Assembly (NCBI GenBank): GCA_934402375.1
Contig: CAKRUB010000001.1
Coordinates: 320,100 to 384,099, forward strand
Direction: 5' to 3'
Length of the DNA stretch: 64,000 nt
Origin: an uncultured Acetatifactor sp.
GTDB lineage: Bacteria; Bacillota; Clostridia; Lachnospirales; Lachnospiraceae
Numbering within the stretch: position 1 is the stretch's first letter; each line of letters starts with the position of its first letter. Position numbers and translations under genes: made by a program. This document shows, piece by piece, positions 27,397 to 36,900 of the stretch. The notes beneath the pieces were generated by a model. It was given only the letters and a program-made list of their open reading frames with translations. It had not been told where the DNA came from and ran no database searches.

Positions 27397-27873
27397 ATGG
27401 AACCGAAAAAAGTGACTGATTCCATGACGGAACAGGTTCATGTTGTCATTTATCCCGATATTAACGGCTTCGGCAGACTCTTCGGAGGTCAGCTCTTACA
27501 ATGGATCGACGAGGTGGCGGGCGCTACCGCCAGACGACACTGCGGCCATAACGCCACGACTGCTGCCATCGATAATCTACAGTTCAAGGCAGGTGCATTT
27601 CTGAACGATGTCCTCGTGCTGATCGGACGTGTCACCTATGTCGGACGGACATCGATGGAAGTGCGCGTTGACACCTATAAGGAAAATGCGGACGGCAGCC
27701 GCCATCCCATCAACCGCGCCTACTTCGTCATGGTCAATATGGGTGAGGACGGCAAGCCGTCAGAGGTGCCGCCGCTTCTCTTAAATCCGGATGATCCGGC
27801 GGAGCAGATGGAATGGGAAAGTGCCCAGAAGCGCCGTGAGCTCAGACTGTTGCGCAGAAAGGAGGGCTTTTGA
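27397..27873 (+). CDS. Hotdog-fold acyl-CoA thioesterase, YciA type
   Basis: A 158-residue single hotdog-domain thioesterase. The pattern NGFGRLFGGQLLQWIDEVAG contains the long central helix with the active-site Asp, followed by TAAIDNLQFKAGAF, typical of YciA/BFIT-type acyl-CoA hydrolases. Start at 27397 follows GAGGTG; the ATG at 27385 lies before that site. It has its own promoter and terminator, so it is monocistronic. The physiological acyl-CoA is unknown. Confidence 0.9.
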   Translation: MEPKKVTDSMTEQVHVVIYPDINGFGRLFGGQLLQWIDEVAGATARRHCGHNATTAAIDNLQFKAGAFLNDVLVLIGRVTYVGRTSMEVRVDTYKENADGSRHPINRAYFVMVNMGEDGKPSEVPPLLLNPDDPAEQMEWESAQKRRELRLLRRKEGF

Positions 27874-27888
27874 CAGCCCTCCCTTTTT
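27861..27888 (+). terminator. Terminator of the thioesterase gene
   Basis: GGAGGGCT (27861-27868) pairs with AGCCCTCC (27875-27882), followed by five T. The stem includes the stop codon region. It also faces the 3' end of the convergent RsiV-like gene. Confidence 0.85.
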
Positions 27889-28832
27889 CATTTGTATTTC
27901 GTGTAAATATCCTCTGAAATCTTAAACTCAACACACCCCATATACATCGGGGCGACATCCCCCTCGTTAAAGCAGATGACAAGTCTGCCGTCCTGATCGA
28001 GGTAGAACGAAGTATTCTCCGTGATCGACCGGAAATTCCACTCTGGCACCTCCTGATCATCCAGCCAGTAGTACACATTGCTGTCCGCATCCATCTGCTC
28101 CCGCATCTGCTTCTTGATGTCCTCACTAATCTGCGAGATATAGTCGTCATTTCCCGGAAACAGATCCGCGAGAGTCAGACGTTCTCCGGTCGACAGGTCG
28201 ATTGTATAAAAATAATCCCACTCTGCGCCGCTTCCCATCGCCTGAAAGCAGATCAGCTTTAAAGCGAAATAATCCTCTGTCGTCGACAGGGTCTGCGACT
28301 TCACCATCATGTCCTGATGCCCCTGCTCCATATTTTCCTCAAACTCCTTGATCAGCTGATCCGTGATCGTCTGAATCTCCGCATTGATCTCGTCGGTCGT
28401 CTTTTTCAGGTTCTTCGTCACCTCCGCAGGCACCGCGCCCGCTGCCCCCTCCGGCATCCCTGTAACCTCTCCCGATGCTGTCAGCATGTAAGGCTCCACC
28501 ACCAGCTCCGGAACCCCCACATTGATTGCATTGTTCTCATCCTCGTAATGATAATCGCGGAAAGTAACCACACTGATCAGCTTCCCGAGAAAGGGAATGT
28601 TCTCCATGGCATTCGCCACACCCATGGTCGTATTCGGCAGAATGATGAGCGCTGCGACCAGTGCCGCTGCCATTGTTGAAAGACTGCGTATGCGCACCAG
28701 AGCACGCTTCTTGCGCTTCTCTCTCTTAGCTCTTTTAATTTTTCCGCTAAGCTGGCGCACCTGCTCTGAAGTCATTTGCCGCGCCAGATATTCCCCCTTC
28801 GCACTTTGCAGTTCTCTGTCGGATTCTATCAT
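27888..28832 (-). CDS. RsiV-like membrane anti-sigma factor (DUF3298)
   Basis: A 314-residue protein with a basic cytoplasmic N-terminus (about residues 1-45), one membrane helix (about 50-75) and an extracellular domain ending in the DUF3298/RsiV module (YDFxxIDLSTGERLTLADLF-like, then NTSFYLDQDGRLVICFNEGDVAP). RsiV-type proteins hold an ECF sigma factor at the membrane until a wall-stress signal, lysozyme in Bacillus, triggers cleavage. The upstream gene encodes that sigma factor. ATG 28832 follows AAGGAAGG; a GTG at 28910 overlapping the sigma gene is an alternative. Confidence 0.85.
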   Translation of the reverse strand: MIESDRELQSAKGEYLARQMTSEQVRQLSGKIKRAKREKRKKRALVRIRSLSTMAAALVAALIILPNTTMGVANAMENIPFLGKLISVVTFRDYHYEDENNAINVGVPELVVEPYMLTASGEVTGMPEGAAGAVPAEVTKNLKKTTDEINAEIQTITDQLIKEFEENMEQGHQDMMVKSQTLSTTEDYFALKLICFQAMGSGAEWDYFYTIDLSTGERLTLADLFPGNDDYISQISEDIKKQMREQMDADSNVYYWLDDQEVPEWNFRSITENTSFYLDQDGRLVICFNEGDVAPMYMGCVEFKISEDIYTKYK

Positions 28833-28887
28833 CAAAAAAACCTTCCTTTCCCACCGATAGAGCTTCTCTGTCAGGAACCATCCCATA

Positions 28888-29376
28888 TCATATAGCTTCT
28901 TCCTGTCCACCCAGCTTCACCCTCAACTTCTTCAGACTTCGGTACAGTCTGCTCTTCACCGTGTTTACATTTTCATTCAGTATTTCCGAAATTTCCTCCA
29001 GCTTCATATCCTCAAAATAGCGAAGTTCCACGACAGCCTTGTCCTCCTTTTCCAGCCCATCCAGTGCTTTCCGGAGATCAAAGTTCTCATAGGTATCCTC
29101 CACAGAGAGCAGATTCCTCTCCTGCTCCATCTCTTCCAGCGAAACAGGCTGTCTCTCCCTGTAGAAATTAAAGATCTCATTCAGCATAATCCTGTATATC
29201 CATGTTGACGCATAATCCGGATTTTTCAGGCTTCCGCTTTTCAGTATCGCCTTGTATGCCCCATTCTGCACAATATCTCCTGCGTCGTCCTCATTATGCA
29301 CATAGCTGAGCGCCAGGCGGTAATACTTGTCATAATTTTCCATCAGAAGCTGCTCAACCCTTCTTTCGCGCCTCAT
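28888..29376 (-). CDS. ECF-type RNA polymerase sigma factor, SigV-like
   Basis: A 162-residue ECF sigma factor with region 2 (YYRLALSYVHNEDDAGDIVQNGAYKA, for -10 recognition) and region 4 (VELRYFEDMKLEEISEILNENVNTVKSRLYRSLKKL, a helix-turn-helix for -35 recognition). It is followed by a DUF3298 anti-sigma gene, the sigV-rsiV arrangement. GAGGGG precedes the ATG. Target promoters cannot be identified in this window. Confidence 0.92.
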   Translation of the reverse strand: MRRERRVEQLLMENYDKYYRLALSYVHNEDDAGDIVQNGAYKAILKSGSLKNPDYASTWIYRIMLNEIFNFYRERQPVSLEEMEQERNLLSVEDTYENFDLRKALDGLEKEDKAVVELRYFEDMKLEEISEILNENVNTVKSRLYRSLKKLRVKLGGQEEAI

Positions 29377-29392
29377 GTTTCATTTCCCCTCG

Positions 29393-29413
29393 GGGCGTCC
29401 GCTTAGGACGCCC
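29393..29413 (-). repeat. Hairpin between lipoprotein and sigma genes
   Basis: Perfect 8-bp arms GGGCGTCC (29393-29400) and GGACGCCC (29406-29413) with a 5-base loop. There is no T run on the minus strand, so it is not a classic terminator. It lies in the 48 bp between the upstream lipoprotein stop and the sigma factor start and could weaken readthrough or affect the mRNA end. Confidence 0.6.
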
Positions 29414-29424
29414 GTTTGCTTTCT

Positions 29425-31749
29425 TTATTCATTTTCGTCAAGGTAGAGCTGCACCCTGTTCTGAATGAGCTTTGCCACATCCTCAGCGCTCTTCTGTCCA
29501 TCGAAAAATGCGGGCAGCTCCTCGTTGATGATCTGTACGACAGAATCATTCTGGTAGGTGGTGCGCCTGATGCCCTCCACAAAAGCAACCGCCTGATCCA
29601 CCTGCTCCTGCGTCAGCTGCGGCAGAACGATCTGCTCATCATTCAGGTAATAGATGTCGTCGTACTCCACCTTCTGTCCCTGCTCATCGATATAGTAAGG
29701 CTTCTCCATCGCACGCTGCGCCATTTTCAGGAATGCGTCTCTGTTTACCGGCATACCGCCGATCGTATCGCTCGTCTGGTATTCATCGGTCAGATAATTG
29801 CGCACGAACTCCCATGCGACATCCTTGTAGGCAGACTTCGCAGAAATAGCATAGCTGTCCCCGCAGATTACGGCGGAACCGTCACGATCCGCAGATGGGA
29901 ATCCTACATACACGACATTCTCGCCGAAGGAACCATTGATGCAGGCGCTGAGTCTGCTGAAATCATAGAGATACAGCGGCATCAGCATCGTCTTCCCGGT
30001 TCTGTACTGGTTTGCATACACCGTCCAGTCATAATCCTCGTCATAATCGATCTGCTCCGGCAAGGTCGCCGCATATTTAATCAGGTTTACAAACTCCTCC
30101 GAATCGAAGCTGCTCTTTCCCGTGTTACTGTCAATATAATCATTTCCACAATACTGTATTGCATACTGCATAAAGGCATCTCTTGTTGTCTCACCGAAGG
30201 CGCTCGTTCCTTCACCAAGACTTGTAAGAGTCTTTGTAAACTCTTCCATGTTCCAGCCGCTGATGTCGCCCAGAACGGACTTCTTCCCGATAAAGGTTTC
30301 CACCGTAAAGCTGGGAATTACCTGATAAAGCTTTCCGTCAATACGATATGCCTCAAAAACATTGTCCAGATAGGTTTTTCCAGACAGCTCGGCATCCTGC
30401 GCAATCAGCTCGTCGATATCGGCAAGCAGACCCTTCTTCGCCAGATTACCCAACGGAATATTGGAATTTACCAGCAGAATATCGGGCATTTTCCCCGCCA
30501 GAATGTCATTGTTCAGCTGGGTCGTACCGGCACTATAATCCTCCATGGTTGCATATTCCGAATAGTCCCTGACCGTGATCTTATACTCCGTGTTCGCCTT
30601 GTTGAAGTCAATAATCTTTGACTTAATATCCGATCCGATATAAGTACCGCCGAACACGAGAGTCTTCTTATCCGGTATGTCCTCCGGCTTTACCTTGGTA
30701 AATATGCCGAGACGGAAGCCGGAACCCTCCAGCTCATAATAGGCAGCCGCAAACTGTTCATCGCTGATCTGCACCGGATAGCTCATGCTGCTTGCCGCCA
30801 GATCGGAATCAACCATGTTCATCAGCCGCTTGATGTCGGTGTCTCCCTCTTTCCATGAAGAAACACCGTACTGATCTGTCAGCAGGAAGGTACCGTTCAC
30901 CCCTGCGGTCAGCTCATAATTCTGAATATTGGCAGGCAGCTCAACCTGACTGCCGAAGGCACCTGCTGCCGGATCATAAATCTGCCCGGTCAGTGCTGTG
31001 TAATCATTGTTATAAGTTAAGAAGAGCCATGTTCCGTCTCCCTGAGACACTACCGTATTCAGGTTCTGGAGCTTCGATTCATCCAGATTCTGCTGCTTCA
31101 CAAGGTTTCCCGCCGCATCCAGCTCTATGAACCGATATGCGGTGTCACCGCCGTTCAAAAGCACCTCCACACCGTTATCGGTCGCGCTGATTGCCACGAC
31201 GTTCACATAGTCCGCCTCAAGATCTGCGCCAAGCTCCTGACTCCAGAGCATTTCTCCTGCCGGAGACCAGCACTGCAGCTCCTGCTTCTGGTCATAGACA
31301 TAATTCTCCACATCGACCAGCGTACTGATTCCCAATGCAAGATAAACGTTTCCGTCCTTGGAAACGGCTGCATTGTTCAAATAGGCGTTCTCGGTGTCCG
31401 TGGACTCCGGCAGCGGAATATCTGCCACGTTGACATCCGTTCCGTCTATATTGGCAGAGAGAAGCGCTAGATACTCCGCCGTATCCCCCCAGCAGTCGTA
31501 CAGGGCATATATCTTATCATTCTGATACATGACGCTGCGAATGGACGCTCCCGCCGGAATGGCATCCGTGGAAATGTCCTGACAGCGGTAGACATACTGC
31601 TTTGTCTCCACAGCTGCCGCCTCGTTTTCTTTACTGCCGGAAGTGGACGCTCCGCTTTCCCCGGTACCTCCTCCGCAGGCGGTAAGCCCGGCGACCATCG
31701 CCGCCGCAAGCACCGCCGCAAATATTTTCTTTTTCCTACTGTTTTTCAT
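29425..31749 (-). CDS. Lipoprotein: propeller-like N-half fused to family 1 solute-binding domain
   Basis: A 774-residue lipoprotein with lipobox LTAC. GAGGAG precedes ATG 31749. Residues about 45-360 are beta-rich with propeller-like repeats (SKDGNVYLAL, DNGVEVLLNGGD, VNGTFLLTDQYG). From about 385, beginning KTLVFGGTYIGSDIKSKIIDFNKAN, it is an extracellular solute-binding domain of the sugar (family 1) type. No permease or ATPase gene adjoins it, so it either uses a transporter elsewhere or acts as a sensor. Family 1 proteins usually have about 430 residues. The 5' leader carries a GTGCGCA repeat (see 41870-41958). Confidence 0.85.
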   Translation of the reverse strand: MKNSRKKKIFAAVLAAAMVAGLTACGGGTGESGASTSGSKENEAAAVETKQYVYRCQDISTDAIPAGASIRSVMYQNDKIYALYDCWGDTAEYLALLSANIDGTDVNVADIPLPESTDTENAYLNNAAVSKDGNVYLALGISTLVDVENYVYDQKQELQCWSPAGEMLWSQELGADLEADYVNVVAISATDNGVEVLLNGGDTAYRFIELDAAGNLVKQQNLDESKLQNLNTVVSQGDGTWLFLTYNNDYTALTGQIYDPAAGAFGSQVELPANIQNYELTAGVNGTFLLTDQYGVSSWKEGDTDIKRLMNMVDSDLAASSMSYPVQISDEQFAAAYYELEGSGFRLGIFTKVKPEDIPDKKTLVFGGTYIGSDIKSKIIDFNKANTEYKITVRDYSEYATMEDYSAGTTQLNNDILAGKMPDILLVNSNIPLGNLAKKGLLADIDELIAQDAELSGKTYLDNVFEAYRIDGKLYQVIPSFTVETFIGKKSVLGDISGWNMEEFTKTLTSLGEGTSAFGETTRDAFMQYAIQYCGNDYIDSNTGKSSFDSEEFVNLIKYAATLPEQIDYDEDYDWTVYANQYRTGKTMLMPLYLYDFSRLSACINGSFGENVVYVGFPSADRDGSAVICGDSYAISAKSAYKDVAWEFVRNYLTDEYQTSDTIGGMPVNRDAFLKMAQRAMEKPYYIDEQGQKVEYDDIYYLNDEQIVLPQLTQEQVDQAVAFVEGIRRTTYQNDSVVQIINEELPAFFDGQKSAEDVAKLIQNRVQLYLDENE

Positions 31750-31858
31750 ACTACTCCTCTTTTCCGCGCACATTTCCTGCGCACACAAAAATTGTGTTAT
31801 ACCCATCTTTCCTAGTACATATTGTTAGACGGTTGAGAAACCAAAAAAGTTTCTAAAA

Positions 31859-33919
31859 TCAGTATAAAATTGAAACCATGTTAGACTGATCCAGCATTCT
31901 TCCCATTTTTTCATATTCAATTCTTAATGCCGCCGCTATGTCCGCTGCATCCAGCTTCCTCTGCTCCATCAATGCCATATAGACGGCATTGCGGACAATA
32001 CTCTTGATATTGCTTCCGCTCAATTCAAACTGCGAGGCAAGATTGGAGATCAGCTTCTCATTTCCGCCCAGCTCCGTGTCCTGAAGCATATCCTCCCAGA
32101 GCTGTCTGCGCATCTCTTCATCCGGCATCTCGAACTGGATACTGATTGTGATTCGTCTCATAAAGGCAGGGTCAAAGTTGCGCGCAATGTTCGTTGCCAG
32201 AATGACCATACCGTCATAGGACTCAATTCGCTGAAGGATATAGGAGGTCTCCTGATTCGCGTACTTATCGTTGGACTCCTTGACCTCCGTCCGCTTTCCA
32301 AACAAAGAATCCGCCTCATCAAAGAAGAGGATCACGTTCGCCTGCTGTGCTTCTCTGAATATCCGCTCCAGATTCTTTGCTGTCTCACCGACATATTTGC
32401 TGCTGACCTGACTGAGATCCACGCGGTACAGATCCATCTGCAGTTCATTCGCTATTACCTGCGCCGCCATTGTCTTGCCCGTTCCCGGAGGACCATACAT
32501 CAGCACACTCACGCCGCGTCCGTAAGGGTACCTGTCTCCTAAGTACTCCTGCGCCTGGAAGCGATACTTCAGATGGGCACATGCCAGCTTCATCGCCCTT
32601 GCATTCTCCGGCTTCACCTTCAGATCCTCCCATTGGAATACCGTATGAATCTGCTCCATCAATATATTTTCGGAAAGCTGGCTGCACTCACGGACACAGG
32701 GAAGTATCAGCGCATTGTCAATCTGCTGCTCCTCACTCTGCCCGCACCGTCTCTTAGCCCGCACAAATACCTCACAGATGTCAGCCGGAAGCAGACGATA
32801 TTTTCCAGCTAACAGCTTATAGTCCACGTCCTCTGCGACCTGATACTGACTGCCGATCCTATCCCACAAGGCAAGGCTGTCCTCCACGCTCAGTTCATCC
32901 AGAGATACCTTCTGCGTAGTAAAAGACACTGCCTTTGCCAGAATCTGATCCGGGGTTGTCCCGATAAAAATCAGCTTATACTCACTGACAATGGATTCCA
33001 CCAGATGTCTGGTCTCCATACTCTCCACGTCGCATTCCGTCAGATCCAGATAAGGAATGCAGCCGTTTACCCGGCAGACGAAAAAGCAGCTGCACAGAAG
33101 CTCGTGTCCCTCCTGTCTGTCCAGTTCCAATATGTAAGACAGTCTGAACACACAGATCCGGTAGCCGAGCTTTGCCGCACATTCCCTGCTGAAATATTTC
33201 TTTCCGGCTCCCGGTCTGCCCTGTATCTCAAACACCAGCCGTTCCCCGGCGCCACGCCCGAGCTCCCCCTCTGCAACGCCACTCACCCATGCAGACTCTT
33301 TCACATGAATCGTAGCCGGTTCCTCCATCATTGGATACACTCTGCAGCCACGTTGCATTTCATTGTCCGATCCGCATAGCCACCAGAATACATTTTTGCG
33401 AAGAATGAGCCGGGAATCCTCTCTCCGCTCAAACAGATCCGCCTTTTCCCTGCCGTCCGAGGCAAGGCGCATCATACTTTTATCCGCCGCAATGCCCAGA
33501 TACCTTGCAAACACTTTCACAAGAGAAAGGTCTAACCCCTTGTTCCCGCTGTCTCCCTGCAATACGAGAAACGCTTTTTTATATTTCGGGTCGCTCTGCT
33601 CTATAAATGCCAGTACAACTGCCAGCAGCCACACCTCATCCAGACGGTATAGCCAGCGTAATTTCAACAGCCGCGGTGCATCTTCATAGACATCCTCGGT
33701 CATCAGGGTATTTGTCAATTCCTCCCACAGGGTACGAAGCCCCGGATCGACATTTACTTCAGGCTGCACCGGCGTTAGGGCATACAGAAGCTCCTGATTC
33801 GTCACCGGCAGCCCCGGAAGGTAAAATCTGTTTTCGGGATCACATCGCTGTTCCAATATCTCCTTCAGCAGCAAGTCTGCAAATACATAGATGCTTTGTA
33901 TCAACTGCTCGTTTTCCAA
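31859..33919 (-). CDS. AAA+ ATPase of the Afp15/eCIS type
   Basis: A 686-residue protein with a degenerate P-loop-like N-terminal half (QGRPGAGKKYF near 230) and a canonical C-terminal AAA domain: Walker A MYGPPGTGKTMAAQ near 473, Walker B ILFFDEADSLFGKR near 530, sensor 1 ILATN, arginine finger FMRRI. The AAA core closely resembles the ATPases that are constant members of extracellular contractile injection system loci (Afp15/Pvc15). TTG 33919 was chosen because GGGAG precedes it by seven bases. It follows the 1253-residue gene by 22 bp. No sheath, tube or baseplate gene is nearby, so it is an orphan or a different machine using this ATPase family. Confidence 0.82.
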   Translation of the reverse strand: MENEQLIQSIYVFADLLLKEILEQRCDPENRFYLPGLPVTNQELLYALTPVQPEVNVDPGLRTLWEELTNTLMTEDVYEDAPRLLKLRWLYRLDEVWLLAVVLAFIEQSDPKYKKAFLVLQGDSGNKGLDLSLVKVFARYLGIAADKSMMRLASDGREKADLFERREDSRLILRKNVFWWLCGSDNEMQRGCRVYPMMEEPATIHVKESAWVSGVAEGELGRGAGERLVFEIQGRPGAGKKYFSRECAAKLGYRICVFRLSYILELDRQEGHELLCSCFFVCRVNGCIPYLDLTECDVESMETRHLVESIVSEYKLIFIGTTPDQILAKAVSFTTQKVSLDELSVEDSLALWDRIGSQYQVAEDVDYKLLAGKYRLLPADICEVFVRAKRRCGQSEEQQIDNALILPCVRECSQLSENILMEQIHTVFQWEDLKVKPENARAMKLACAHLKYRFQAQEYLGDRYPYGRGVSVLMYGPPGTGKTMAAQVIANELQMDLYRVDLSQVSSKYVGETAKNLERIFREAQQANVILFFDEADSLFGKRTEVKESNDKYANQETSYILQRIESYDGMVILATNIARNFDPAFMRRITISIQFEMPDEEMRRQLWEDMLQDTELGGNEKLISNLASQFELSGSNIKSIVRNAVYMALMEQRKLDAADIAAALRIEYEKMGRMLDQSNMVSILY

Positions 33920-33941
33920 TTTATTTCTCCCTTCTGCCGGT

Positions 33942-36900
33942 TTACAGTGCAACAGGTGTTTTTAGTGCACTCGCGGCATTCTTTCTTTCAGGGAATGCCT
34001 CTTCCTCAAATTTTTTCATTTTCTTGTAGGCATCCGAGTCTTCGTCGAAACCAGCGATAGCCAAATCGGGTAGCTTGCCTCCCACAGCAACACTCTGATA
34101 CTCCTTCACCATAAAATTCACTGCATGTCTGGCGGCTCTGGCGGCTCCCGCATCCAGCTTCATAGCGTCCTGTACATCATTCCTTAAATTAAATAATCTA
34201 TGCTCATACTTTGCCTGCTCCCCTTCAACCCTCCTTATTGCGCTTTCAACCTCATAATGCTTTTCCTTTGCATTTATATATTCTACCTTTGAAGTCTCAA
34301 TCTTATCATCCAGCTTCCTCAGCTCCTCGTTCATATCTATATTTCCATGTGCAACCATATCATCCAGATTTGAATCGAACAACTCCTTAAAAACTTTATT
34401 GATATCTACCATCATTTTTTCCCGCTGTGTTGTCTCCACTGCATAATCTTTTCCAAGGAAGAGTCTGCCTAAGAAATTGTCTATCTTATCATCCTTTGAT
34501 AAATTACCGTTAAAAATATTTTTATATAATTTCGTTTTTTCATCCACATCAAGATTGGGAATTGGCTTGCCCTCTAAGAGATTTCCGGCATCATCACAGG
34601 CTCCCTGCGGATAAACCCCCGACATAAGAGCTTTTGCAAAATCGTAATATCTCGTCGTTCTGTATCTAATCCTGTTGCTTTGTGCATCCTTTTCCCTAAA
34701 TATGGGAAGAAAATCTGTCCGATTACCCTTAGGTATATCCTCCGGCGTCATGCTTTTATACAGCACGTCAAAATAGTTATAAATATTATGTCCATGCTCC
34801 TCTGCATTTTTATCGTATGCAAATTGGGTATGATACCGCAGAGTCTCTAGCGCGCCGCCCCATTTAAAATTATCCGTATCATTTGTACCTCGTAAGAACG
34901 TCAACTCATCTATATCTTTCATTAACGGATATAGATATTCCTGTGAAGATGTCTTTTTACCCTGCTTCTTATCCACCCGGTTGATAAAGTTCTGCTCTCT
35001 GGCATACATATCATACTCATATTTTTGGTCATCCAGTGCTCTATCATAAATTCCAAGTGCTCTGGCAATTGTAAAATCAATTGCAGCCATTTTGTTCCTG
35101 TTTTCATTTTCCTTCTGAATCTTTTTTGAACTCATCTCCCCACTTTCCTCTTTGGACATAGGCAGATACTTGTCAAGTGTGAATCCGCCTCTTTGGACAT
35201 TCTCCATCGCCATCTGCCGGATGGTATCCTGCGCCATACAATGAGCATACTCCCCTCTGGCGTCATCCAAATGCCTCTGTGTCACTTCCTGTTTCTTATA
35301 CAGTTGAGCCTTATATACCTTAAGAGCGCCCATATATCTGGAAATTTTGTTCTCGACCTTTTCCGTCATCTCGTTAATTTTATTTTGCAGAGCGGCCTTT
35401 TCTTCCTCAGTAGTCAGGTAAATATATTTTTCTGACAGTTTTTTCTGACGATTCAGTTCCTCCAGAATCGCCCATGCACTCTCTGCTTCTTCTCCGAGAA
35501 GCTTAGCGGTCTCCTCGGACATCGCCAGTTTTTTCTCATCCACCTTTTTTAATTCTTTTGAATCGCGCATTGCCTGAACTATCTCTTGCCCCAGTTCTTT
35601 TGCTGACAGCTTCATAGCCTCAAAGTGCCAGCCCTGCATGAGTCCCTCTGCTTCCATATCCCGACTTGCATGTCCCAGAAACGGCTGGACACTGATTTCT
35701 TTATTAAATAACTCCACTTTAAAGAGCGTGCCCTTCCAGATAAAAAATTTTACAGTGCTGGACAAGTTTACCTGTCCTTGCAGTTTAATCGTCACGCCGC
35801 CGTCCAGATTCAGATCCTTTGTCTGCTTTATTTTCCCATCACGCAGTCCGAGCGCAGTATCTGCCTTTGCCTCTACTCCAATACCTGCAGTCAATTCCGA
35901 GCCTACTTTGATATCTACCTTGGCAGAGCCAAGAATTCCCGAAGAGAGTGCAAGTCCGGCTGACATATCCAGTTTACCTTCTCCATTGATTTCAGCTTTC
36001 CCCGCCAGATCCATACTCTCACCGGGCTCCAGTTGATCACCGAAGCTCTTCCCGCGATCCAGTGTTGCAGAAAGAGAACCTCCAATACTGACAGACGGAG
36101 AAATACATATTTCAAATGCCAGCGGTCCAAAGATAGGAATGCATAGTCCATCCCCCATAAGATTCTGAACCGTTTCGGAGAACAGCTTCGGCTTGTCAGC
36201 CTTCTTTTGATCTTCAAACGACACCTCCAGATGTCCCGTAGGATAATCGCCTTCCACATCCAGAAATCCCAGAAATTTAGACACTCCAAACGCACCCAGA
36301 CTCTTTCTGCCGGGGGCTGCGTGTATTCCTTCATTATCTATGCTGCTGACAGCGCTTGTATTGGCAAAGGTTCCGTGGATTTTTTTCCCGAATAGTTTCT
36401 TTACAACTCCCTCGTCTTCGCTCTCTTCCTCTGACCCATCCTTTTTGTCATTATCGTCATCATCATCGTCATCATCCGCTTTGGCTGCCACACCCAGATC
36501 AATGCGGATTTTCTCAGCGGTCAGCCGGCTGCCCTTAATAGAAGCACCCTCCAGCACGATGGTGGCAACGATGTACTGTTCGATTTTTTCATTGCCAATA
36601 AGCGACAGTTCAATCGGTTCATCAAAATCTACATACAGCTTTCCTCCATAATCCACAAAGAAGTCTTGCATGGTATCCCCAGCCTCTTTGGGCTTTGTCT
36701 TTCCCTTGAGTTCCCGCTTATTAAAGAACGGTATCGTATAAGGAATCTCATTGAAGCGAAACTTTGCCTTTCCAAGCTGCCCTTTCGCTCTATCAATCGA
36801 TACGACCTCCGATTCAGCCTCTCCCATCTCCACAAATTTATCATCTGTAAGATCACCCGGCTTAAATTCTTTCCATTCCCATGGCGTCTCTGGCTCCGGT

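Noticed and set aside
36440..36480. Aspartate tract as a frameshift or calcium-binding repeat
   Set aside because: It is a simple GAT/GAC repeat in frame with flanking coding sequence and lacks the RTX or dockerin pattern.
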